Below are positions 6,467-12,241 of a stretch of 12,241 nucleotides of DNA, piece after piece. The notes under the pieces were generated by a model. The model had not been told where the DNA came from, made no database searches, and saw only the letters and a program-made list of their open reading frames with translations. The stretch spans positions 1 to 12,241 of the forward strand of contig DAOVAK010000031.1 in the NCBI GenBank assembly GCA_030671095.1. The letters are read 5' to 3'. The stretch's first letter is position 1. The number at the start of each line of letters is the position of its first letter. Position numbers and translations under genes: made by a program. The DNA is from Deltaproteobacteria bacterium (GTDB lineage: Bacteria; Desulfobacterota; DSM-4660; Desulfatiglandales; HGW-15).

Positions 6467-6531
6467 AAATAGCCTGTTGATTATCCCATAGGATTTTAAT
6501 AAGCTAACACGAATAGCTGCGGGGGAAAGAA

Positions 6532-7899
6532 ATGAACGATTCCGGTTTCCTGTTTGAAAATCAGTCGCCCAAAATCTATACGGTTAGCGCCCTGACACAA
6601 GAAATCAAGGACCTCCTAGAGGAGCACTTCGACTTTGTCTGGGTGGAGGGTGAGATCAGCAATTTCGGATCTCCATCTTCCGGACACTACTACATGGTAC
6701 TCAAGGATGAAAAGGCGCAGATCAGGGCGGTGATGTTTCGGCCTCAGACCCGATATCTCAAATTCACTCCGGAAGACGGAATGAAGGTGATCGCCCAGGG
6801 AAGAATTGGTGTCTACCAGCCACGCGGAGAATATCAAATTATTCTGGATTATCTGGAACCCCTCGGGATAGGTGCCCTCGCCCTCGCCTTTGAGCAACTT
6901 AAAAAGAAGTTGGCCGCAGAAGGTCTCTTCGATGAAGAAATTAAAAGGCCCCTCCCCTTTCTCCCTCAGAGGGTGGCAGTCATCACTTCGCCTACAGGGG
7001 CTGCCATCCGGGATTTCTTGAAAATAATCCACCGCCGATTTGCGAATATCGAGATAATTGTCATCCCGGTAAAGGTTCAGGGAGATGAAGCGACTGCCGA
7101 GATGGTGGAGGCCTTGGACACGGTTAATCGGGAGCTCAATGTGGACGTCATCGTTCTGACCCGGGGAGGCGGGTCATTCGAAGATCTATGGGCCTTTAAC
7201 CAGGAGGAATTGGCGCGGGCCATCAGGGCATCACGCATACCCGTGGTATCCGCGGTTGGCCATGAGATCGACATCACCATCTCTGATCTGGCGGCAGATC
7301 TCAGAGCCCCTACCCCGTCGGCAGCCGCTGAACTCCTCGTGATAGAGAAAGAATCGTTGATAGAGCGTTTTAAAGAGATTAGAAGCCGCTTAGAGTCGCA
7401 TACGAAGGCCTATCTCAGCAATCTGAATCAGCGGTTAATGCTATTGGCAAAGGGGCTACATGATCCAAGAAAGCGTATAGCAGACGCGTGGATGCGCCTT
7501 GACGAACTGCATGGTTGGCTCGTCAAGCTGATAGATCTAACCATTAAAGAGCGCCAAAAGAATATGAGAGCGGAAGGCCGGGCCCTTCTCCTACATTCTC
7601 CCATTAAGATACTCGCCTCCTTAGAGCAGCGAATCGACTTCCAGAGACGCGCGCTTACCCTCATGATACTCAAGAGGCTCAAGGAAAATCGAATGGCCCT
7701 TTCCCATTTTGGGGAGAGGTTAAAGGACCTAAATCCCACCTCCGTGATGAAAAGGGGATATAGTATTACCAGGAAGCTGCCAGAAAAGATGATCTTAAAG
7801 GATGTCTCAAGCCTGAAAAAAGGAGATCATGTAAATGTAACGCTGGCTAAAGGGGAACTGGATTGCCAGATTGAAAAGATCACCAGCCCAAGGAAGTGA
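6532..7899 (+). CDS. xseA: Exodeoxyribonuclease VII large subunit
   Basis: Catalytic subunit of exonuclease VII, which with several XseB subunits digests single-stranded DNA from both ends into oligonucleotides. The 455 residues show the N-terminal OB fold (about 13-112; YTVSALTQEI, FVWVEGEISNF, GHYYMVLKD), the catalytic domain (about 125-270) and a long coiled-coil arm (about 275-400) where XseB binds, followed by a small C-terminal beta region (MKRGYSIT...LKKGDHVNV). Residues Asp161, Arg211 (TRGGGSFEDLW), His244 and Asp247 (VGHEID) correspond to E. coli Asp155, Arg205, His238 and Asp241, so it should be active. ATG 6532 follows a GGGGGA ribosome site. It is the first gene of the rightward operon; the M23 gene starts 19 bases after its stop, which separates xseA from xseB. 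Confidence 0.98.
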   Translation: MNDSGFLFENQSPKIYTVSALTQEIKDLLEEHFDFVWVEGEISNFGSPSSGHYYMVLKDEKAQIRAVMFRPQTRYLKFTPEDGMKVIAQGRIGVYQPRGEYQIILDYLEPLGIGALALAFEQLKKKLAAEGLFDEEIKRPLPFLPQRVAVITSPTGAAIRDFLKIIHRRFANIEIIVIPVKVQGDEATAEMVEALDTVNRELNVDVIVLTRGGGSFEDLWAFNQEELARAIRASRIPVVSAVGHEIDITISDLAADLRAPTPSAAAELLVIEKESLIERFKEIRSRLESHTKAYLSNLNQRLMLLAKGLHDPRKRIADAWMRLDELHGWLVKLIDLTIKERQKNMRAEGRALLLHSPIKILASLEQRIDFQRRALTLMILKRLKENRMALSHFGERLKDLNPTSVMKRGYSITRKLPEKMILKDVSSLKKGDHVNVTLAKGELDCQIEKITSPRK

Positions 7900-7918
7900 G
7901 TGGGGCGCTATCAACAAT

Positions 7919-8794
7919 ATGAGATGGACAACCCTTTTATTCATGTTTATAGGATCTCAGCTGCTTTCGGGGTTCTGTGCGGGAATGGCCTCGTCTGAAT
8001 CTCCCATTCATCTGTCGTCTAGCACCATTGGCCAAGGCGACCTGTGTCTTATCAGGATTCACGTAGAAAGCGGAAATATCCCTCAAGTCCTCTGGATGGG
8101 AAAAGAGGTCTTTCTCGCTTCGAACCACCAGGAAACAGATTGCTATGGATATCTGGCAGCAGATCTTACCGCGAAGCCTGGGCGCTATAAGGTTCTGGTA
8201 AGAATGCCTGGTTCGGGCGCCGAAAAACAACTCGAACTGGAGATCCGTGAAAAAGATTATGGCGTACGAAGGTTGACCCTCCCCAAAAGTATGGTAGATT
8301 TGGATTCCAAAACCCTTCAAAGGGTGAAGAAAGAATCCAAACGCATGAAAGGCTTGTGGGAAGCCAAACCATCACCGCCTCTCTGGACCAACCCATTTAT
8401 CAGGCCCATTTCTGGCAAAGTTGTGGGACCTTTTGGCCAGCGGAGCATCATTAACGACCAGCCCAGATCGCCACATTCTGGTGTAGACCTGAAAAGCCAA
8501 AGGGGGGCTCCCATAAGGGCGATCAACCACGGGAGGGTGGTCCTGACGGATGATCATTTCTTCACCGGACTGACGGTCGTGATCGACCATGGGGGAGGGA
8601 TCCAAAGTATGTACTTTCACCTGGACAGGATAGCCGTGCAAAAAGGGGAGAAGGTCACAAAGGGGCATATTATCGGTCTTGTGGGCTCCACGGGGCGTGC
8701 TACGGGACCACATCTTCATTGGGGGATAAGAATTAACGGGGACAGGATCGATCCTTTGCGGCTCGTAGCGTTAAGTCAACAAGGGGAGGAATAA
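7919..8794 (+). CDS. Secreted M23 (LytM-type) peptidoglycan peptidase
   Basis: A zinc metallopeptidase expected to cut peptide cross-links of peptidoglycan in the periplasm. From ATG 7919 (MRWTTLLFMF) it has 291 residues: a signal peptide of about 22-25 residues ending near CAGMASS without a proper lipobox, a beta-rich N-terminal domain (about 30-115), a linker with basic and Pro/Trp-rich stretches, and the M23 domain (about 160-285). Zinc ligands are all present: His186 and Asp190 in HSGVDL, and His267 in HLHWG, with catalytic His265 and His234. It should therefore be an active enzyme rather than an EnvC/NlpD-type activator. An upstream ATG at 7871 would overlap xseA and put 16 polar residues before the signal peptide, so I prefer 7919, although its ribosome site (GGGG 13 bases away) is weak. 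The stop overlaps the xseB start by one base. Confidence 0.92.
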   Translation: MRWTTLLFMFIGSQLLSGFCAGMASSESPIHLSSSTIGQGDLCLIRIHVESGNIPQVLWMGKEVFLASNHQETDCYGYLAADLTAKPGRYKVLVRMPGSGAEKQLELEIREKDYGVRRLTLPKSMVDLDSKTLQRVKKESKRMKGLWEAKPSPPLWTNPFIRPISGKVVGPFGQRSIINDQPRSPHSGVDLKSQRGAPIRAINHGRVVLTDDHFFTGLTVVIDHGGGIQSMYFHLDRIAVQKGEKVTKGHIIGLVGSTGRATGPHLHWGIRINGDRIDPLRLVALSQQGEE

Positions 8795-9033
8795 TGGCAG
8801 ACAAGAAATTTGAAGAAGCGATGGAAAGATTAGAGGATATCGTTCAAAGTCTTGAAAGCAGTGATCTCTCTCTGCAGGATTCTTTAGAAATTTTCGAGGA
8901 GGGAGTGAAGCTCATCAGCTTTTGCTCCAAGAAGCTGGAAGAGGCAGAGCAGAAGGTCACTATGCTCGTCAAAGAAAGCGATGGCAAGTATACGGATCAA
9001 TCCTTTGAAGTGGGGCCAAAAGACGAGACCTAA
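8794..9033 (+). CDS. xseB: Exodeoxyribonuclease VII small subunit
   Basis: A 79-residue helical protein that binds the coiled-coil arm of XseA to form exonuclease VII. It shows the full family pattern: FEEAMERLEDIVQSLES, DLSLQDSLEIFEEGVKLI and CSKKLEEAEQKV, two helices in an antiparallel hairpin, then a short acidic tail. Its ATG shares one base with the TAA of the M23 gene (TAATG) and follows a strong GGGGAGGA ribosome site inside that gene, so the two are translationally coupled. ispA begins two bases after its stop. Confidence 0.97.
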   Translation: MADKKFEEAMERLEDIVQSLESSDLSLQDSLEIFEEGVKLISFCSKKLEEAEQKVTMLVKESDGKYTDQSFEVGPKDET

Positions 9034-9035
9034 AA

Positions 9036-9926
9036 ATGGACTTAAAGGCCTATCTGGACGAAAAAAGGGTTATGGTGGAGGAAGCCCTTGGAGGGATCTT
9101 TCCAGGGCCAGAGGGACCTGCGGCGGACATTATCAGCGCCATGAGCTACAGTCTCTTTGCAGGGGGGAAAAGGCTGAGACCCATTCTGTGCATCGCAGGA
9201 GCTGAAGCTGTGGGCGGAGAAGCGCAAGATGTGTTGCCCGTTGCCTGTGCCATTGAGCTGATACATACTTACTCCCTTATCCATGACGATCTTCCCGTCA
9301 TGGACGACGACGACATGAGGAGGGGAAAACCCACCAATCACAAGGTCTTCGGAGAGGCCGTGGCCCTCCTGGCCGGAGACGGACTCCTGACAAAAGCCTT
9401 CCATGTTATGACAGGCGCAGATTTTCCAAAAAGGGTAAGACCCGACGCCCTTTTGGCTGTAATCGGCCTGATCGCCAAAGCGGCTGGACATGAGGGCATG
9501 GTGGGGGGACAGGTTGTTGATATTCAATCGGAAGGGAAAGAGGTGGATCCTGATGTTCTGGAATTCATCCACACCCGTAAGACGGCAGCTTTGATCTCGG
9601 CTTCAGTCGTTTCAGGGGCCATTTTGGTGGGCGGTGAGGACCCCCAAGTGAAGGCCCTTGCGTCCTACGGTCAAAACATAGGGCTGGCTTTTCAGGTTTC
9701 CGATGACATATTGGATATTGAGGGAAATAGCCAGGAGTTGGGGAAGAATGTGGGAAGCGATGAGCGTCAGGGAAAAATCACCTATCCTACATTAATCGGT
9801 CTGAGCAGATCCAAAAAAATCCAGAGGGAGTTGGTGGAACAAGCCATCGAATCCCTTGAGCCGTTCGACCGGAGGGCAGAGCCCCTGAGACATATAGCTA
9901 AGTATATTATTGTGAGAAAAAAATGA
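9036..9926 (+). CDS. ispA: Farnesyl diphosphate synthase (short-chain polyprenyl synthase)
   Basis: Condenses dimethylallyl and isopentenyl diphosphate to geranyl and then farnesyl diphosphate, the precursor of undecaprenyl phosphate, quinone side chains and hopanoids. The 296 residues are the usual length. Visible motifs: GGKRLRP (43-49), the first aspartate-rich motif [14 protein letters not shown] (84-97) with the two-residue insert typical of bacterial enzymes, GGQVVDI (157-163), RKT (181-183), the second aspartate-rich motif DDILD (223-227), and [16 protein letters not shown] (236-251). A geranylgeranyl-producing variant cannot be fully excluded from sequence. ATG 9036 lies two bases after xseB and its TGA overlaps the dxs start by four bases (ATGA), indicating coupled translation with dxs of the same pathway. 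Confidence 0.96.
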   Translation: MDLKAYLDEKRVMVEEALGGIFPGPEGPAADIISAMSYSLFAGGKRLRPILCIAGAEAVGGEAQDVLPVACAIELIHTYSLIHDDLPVMDDDDMRRGKPTNHKVFGEAVALLAGDGLLTKAFHVMTGADFPKRVRPDALLAVIGLIAKAAGHEGMVGGQVVDIQSEGKEVDPDVLEFIHTRKTAALISASVVSGAILVGGEDPQVKALASYGQNIGLAFQVSDDILDIEGNSQELGKNVGSDERQGKITYPTLIGLSRSKKIQRELVEQAIESLEPFDRRAEPLRHIAKYIIVRKK

Positions 9927-11821
9927 AAGAAGGCAAAAAAGAGGCAAAAATTCTTGACACCATTAACAGCCCGGCAGATCTCAAGAAGCTGAGCCTGAAG
10001 GAATTGGAACAGTTGGCTGGAGAAATCAGGGAAAAGATTGTTGAGACCGTATCTGAGACAGGAGGCCATCTGGCGCCCAGTCTGGGCGTTGTGGAACTGA
10101 CCATTGCCCTCCACTATGTATTTGATGCCCCAAAAGACAAGATCATATGGGATGTGGGCCACCAGGCCTATGCCCACAAACTGATTACAGGCCGAAGGGA
10201 TCGTTTTCACACGCTGCGGACCCACGGCGGTATCAGTGGTTTTCCCAAAAGGGAGGAAAGCCCTTACGACACTTTTGATACGGGGCACAGCAGTACCTCC
10301 ATATCTGCTGGGTTGGGTATCACGACGGGAAAGGCCCTTAAAGGAGAAAAAAGCCGGGTCATTTCTGTGATTGGCGATGGCTCCATGACTGCCGGATTGG
10401 CCTTCGAAGGGCTAAATCAGGCAGGCGATACAGAGAAAGATCTTATCGTGGTTCTGAATGATAATGCCATGTCCATATCGCCCAATGTGGGTGCCTTTTC
10501 ATCTTTTTTGAGCCGCAAGATGACAGGGCGGAGGTTTGTTTATTTGAGGAAAGAACTGCGTAATTTCTTTCAATCCATTCCAGGTGTGGGTGAAAACATC
10601 GTCAATCTTATCAGAAAGAGTGAAGATTCCTTTATAACCTTCTTTACCCCGGGCATGCTCTTTGAGGCCTTTAGATTCAGGTATATTGGTCCTATACGGG
10701 GACATCGCTTAGATCGTCTTATCGAGACATTCAAGAACTCGCTCCTGCTAGAAGGACCTGTTCTGGTCCACGTCATGACCGTGAAGGGTAAAGGATATAC
10801 GCCTGCTGAAGAAGATCCCTGCCACTACCATGGGGTGGGGTGTTTCGATATCGCCACAGGTTCTCCCACAAAGGGCTCCGCCAAACCCCCGCCCTCCTAC
10901 ACAGAGGTCTTTGGAAACGCCATGGTGGAGATTGGCAGAAAGGAAAAGCAACTATTTGCCATCACAGCAGCCATGCCAGAGGGCACGGGTCTCAACAGGT
11001 TTGCTGAAGCCTTCCCTGAGCGCTTCCTGGATGTGGGCATTGCAGAGCAGCATGCTGTGACCTTTGCGGCCGGACTCGCCTCGGAAGGCTTCAAACCAGT
11101 TGTGGCCATCTATTCCACTTTCCTTCAAAGGGCCTATGATCAGATTATCCATGACGTCTGCCTTCCCAATCTGCATGTGGTCTTCTGCCTGGATCGCGGC
11201 GGACTCGTGGGGGAGGATGGTCCCACTCACCACGGTCATTTTGATATTACCTATCTCCGCAGTTTGCCCAACATGACGGTGATGGCCCCGAAGGATGAAA
11301 ATGAATTGAGGCACATGTTATACACGGCACTGAAACATTCCGGCCCGGCAGCCATAAGATATCCGAGGGGAACAGCCATCGGTGTCCCTCTTGACCCAGA
11401 ATATAAGACCATCCCTGTTGGTGAATCTGAAATTCTCAGGGAAGGGAATGACTTACTTATCATAGCATTGGGAAGCATGGTCTCACCTTCAATTGAGGCA
11501 GCCACTATTTTGCAAGATGAGGGCCTCTCGGTGGGCGTGGTGAATTGCCGTTTCGTGAAGCCGCTGGATAAAAACTTGGCTGAGCAGGTCAGAGCCGTGG
11601 GGAAGGTTCTGGTTGTGGAAGAAAATATCAGACAAGGGGGCCTCGGTAGTGCCCTACTAGAGCTCCTCAATGATAGAGATATGCGTAATGCCCGCCTCAA
11701 AAGAATCGGTCTTCCGGACAAGTTTGTGGAACACGGCCCCTTAGCGCTTCTCAGGGAGAAATACGGGCTTGACAAATCGGGGATCCTAAAGGAGGCAAGA
11801 GATCTCTGCCGACAAGAATAA
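9923..11821 (+). CDS. dxs: 1-deoxy-D-xylulose-5-phosphate synthase
   Basis: A thiamine-diphosphate enzyme joining pyruvate and glyceraldehyde 3-phosphate into deoxyxylulose 5-phosphate, the first and flux-controlling step of the MEP isoprenoid route and a supply for thiamine and pyridoxal. At 632 residues it is complete. Seen: His49 in [10 protein letters not shown], the diphosphate/Mg motif GDGSMTAG (151-158) with NDN (179-181), the general acid Glu375 in GIAEQHA, Arg425 and Asp432 in [10 protein letters not shown], and His436 in THHG; these match E. coli His49, Glu370, Arg420, Asp427 and His431. The C-terminal transketolase-like domain runs to the end. The first 10 residues are a lysine-rich tail. 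The start overlaps ispA by four bases and its own Shine-Dalgarno sequence is weak (GTGAG), consistent with coupling. A 144-base gap follows before tlyA. Confidence 0.98.
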   Translation: MKEGKKEAKILDTINSPADLKKLSLKELEQLAGEIREKIVETVSETGGHLAPSLGVVELTIALHYVFDAPKDKIIWDVGHQAYAHKLITGRRDRFHTLRTHGGISGFPKREESPYDTFDTGHSSTSISAGLGITTGKALKGEKSRVISVIGDGSMTAGLAFEGLNQAGDTEKDLIVVLNDNAMSISPNVGAFSSFLSRKMTGRRFVYLRKELRNFFQSIPGVGENIVNLIRKSEDSFITFFTPGMLFEAFRFRYIGPIRGHRLDRLIETFKNSLLLEGPVLVHVMTVKGKGYTPAEEDPCHYHGVGCFDIATGSPTKGSAKPPPSYTEVFGNAMVEIGRKEKQLFAITAAMPEGTGLNRFAEAFPERFLDVGIAEQHAVTFAAGLASEGFKPVVAIYSTFLQRAYDQIIHDVCLPNLHVVFCLDRGGLVGEDGPTHHGHFDITYLRSLPNMTVMAPKDENELRHMLYTALKHSGPAAIRYPRGTAIGVPLDPEYKTIPVGESEILREGNDLLIIALGSMVSPSIEAATILQDEGLSVGVVNCRFVKPLDKNLAEQVRAVGKVLVVEENIRQGGLGSALLELLNDRDMRNARLKRIGLPDKFVEHGPLALLREKYGLDKSGILKEARDLCRQE

Positions 11822-11836
11822 GCACCGCTCCGCACT

Positions 11837-11908
11837 GGAGTAGGCAGTAAAGGCACCAAGGACTACTGATTTTCCCCTTCCGACTACCGACTGCATACTT
11901 CCTACCTT
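11837..11908. repeat. Degenerate 7-bp repeats in inverted arrangement
   Basis: Right part: CGACTAC, CGACTGC, ATACTTC, CTACCTT follow each other in a 7-bp frame from 11881 to 11908. Left part: GGAGTAG, GCAGTAA, AGGCACC (11837-11857) look like the same type on the other strand. AGTAGGCAGT (11839-11848) and ACTGCATACT (11890-11899) are inverted with 9 of 10 matches. The element fills much of the dxs-tlyA gap; it has no T-run and no clear promoter. Confidence 0.4.
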
Positions 11909-11949
11909 TGAGGCCGCATTATTGGCTCCCTGGGGAGATAACAACAGCA

Positions 11950-11957
11950 GAGAGGGG
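11950..11957 (+). promoter_or_regulatory. Probable ribosome binding site of tlyA
   Basis: GAGAGGGG lies 8 bases before an ATC codon at 11966 in the tlyA frame. It is the only strong Shine-Dalgarno-like sequence near the expected start. Since no ATG, GTG or TTG lies in frame between the upstream stop (TAA 11939) and the S4 domain, this site points to ATC as the start. Confidence 0.45.
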
Positions 11958-11965
11958 TCGCACAA

Positions 11966-12241
11966 ATCTCAGAACGAAAAGTCAGGTTAGATACTCTCTT
12001 GGTCCAACGGGGGCTGGCAGAGAGCCGTGAGAAGGCAAAAGCCATAATCATGGCTGGCCTGGTGGAGGTAGACAAACGTCCTCTTGATAAGCCGGGGCAC
12101 CTCATATCCGTTTCCGCTGCCATATCCCTGAAAGAGTCCTTCCCTCCTTATGTGAGCCGTGGCGGACTGAAACTTGAGGCGGCCCTTGACCAATTCGCCG
12201 TGGACGTGAAAGGTAAGGTTTTGCTGGATGTGGGTGCATCC
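11966..12241 (+). CDS. tlyA: TlyA-type rRNA 2'-O-methyltransferase, 3' end outside window
   Basis: TlyA proteins methylate ribose 2'-OH groups of rRNA (in mycobacteria 16S C1409 and 23S C1920) using S-adenosylmethionine. The visible 92 codons hold a complete N-terminal S4 RNA-binding domain (VRLDTLLVQRGLAESREKAK, IIMAGLVEVDKRPLDKPGH) and the start of the FtsJ-like methyltransferase domain: YVSRGGLKLEAAL with the invariant Lys, then LLDVGAS, the beginning of the SAM-binding motif I. The reading frame is open from 11942, after TAA at 11939. It has no ATG, GTG, TTG or CTG before the S4 domain; ATC 11966 after GAGAGGGG is the best start, and TTG 11999 would cut off the conserved RLD. The same gene often follows dxs in deltaproteobacteria. 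Family is firm; the start is unusual and could also reflect a base error. Confidence 0.88.
   Translation, partial: MSERKVRLDTLLVQRGLAESREKAKAIIMAGLVEVDKRPLDKPGHLISVSAAISLKESFPPYVSRGGLKLEAALDQFAVDVKGKVLLDVGAS

Larger units (their letters stand above)
6010..6531. other. Divergent non-coding region between the DUF4301 gene and xseA
   Basis: About 520 bases with no convincing gene. It holds, from left to right, a 13-bp hairpin, a 12-bp perfect palindrome and two shorter palindromes, a minus-strand promoter, and a repeat of the TTCGACA...TGAG type present as a 27-bp direct duplication. The open frames here are short, rich in repeat-derived Arg, Pro and Gly codons, and match nothing I know. A plus-strand promoter for xseA must lie here or upstream; an AT-rich stretch at 6480-6505 with TTTAAT is the best place, but I see no -35 box at a proper distance. 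Confidence 0.6.

Noticed and set aside
6289..6480. Plus-strand frame of 63 codons before xseA
   Set aside because: Consists almost wholly of the TTCGACA-type repeat; RKAEG and similar words come from the duplicated 27-bp unit.
6477..6500. Promoter for xseA (TTGATT ... TTTAAT)
   Set aside because: Spacing between boxes is only 12 bases; no better -35 box is visible.
7953..7980. Lipoprotein signal in the M23 peptidase (LLSGFC)
   Set aside because: Phe precedes the Cys, which does not fit a lipobox; a type I signal peptide is more likely.

Overview
The window looks like a chromosomal segment of a Desulfobacterota (Deltaproteobacteria)-type, diderm, anaerobe-like bacterium. The grounds are moderate GC, the xseA - M23 peptidase - xseB - ispA - dxs - tlyA gene order, a PATAN (DUF4388) protein, and intergenic palindromes and short-period repeats of a kind common in such genomes. 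This placement is inferred from gene content and style, not from a phylogenetic marker. I see no phage, insertion sequence, CRISPR array, tRNA or rRNA.

Layout: 1-1023 (+) holds the 3' part of a CheY-like receiver gene, followed 24 bases later by a small gene encoding only the C-terminal half of initiation factor IF2 (domains C1 and C2, no GTPase). A short convergent gap follows. 1109-4282 (-) is a probable three-gene unit read leftwards: a DUF368/PopT undecaprenyl-phosphate translocase, a rhomboid protease fused to a DnaJ C-terminal-like domain, and a PATAN-domain protein. A 130-bp element made of degenerate 8-bp units in two inverted arms separates popT from the next minus-strand gene. That gene, 4438-6009 (-), encodes a DUF4301 protein with nucleotidyltransferase-like motifs. 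6010-6531 is a divergent non-coding region with a good sigma70-like promoter for the DUF4301 gene, several palindromes and a 27-bp direct repeat. 6532-11821 (+) is a tight operon: xseA, a secreted M23 peptidase, xseB, ispA, dxs. After a 140-bp gap with degenerate 7-bp repeats, tlyA begins at about 11966 and runs off the window.

How the genes fit together: XseA and XseB form exonuclease VII. Dxs makes deoxyxylulose 5-phosphate, the entry to the MEP pathway, and IspA makes farnesyl diphosphate, the precursor of undecaprenyl phosphate. PopT, encoded nearby on the other strand, returns undecaprenyl phosphate across the membrane for reuse. The M23 peptidase and PopT both concern the cell envelope. 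TlyA is an rRNA 2'-O-methyltransferase and the IF2-like protein is translation-related, though its real role is unknown.

Most unusual points: the GTPase-less IF2-like protein, which has lost several initiator-tRNA-contact residues; the rhomboid-DnaJ C-terminal fusion; the phased 8-bp inverted arrays; and a tlyA reading frame with no ATG, GTG or TTG start ahead of its S4 domain.
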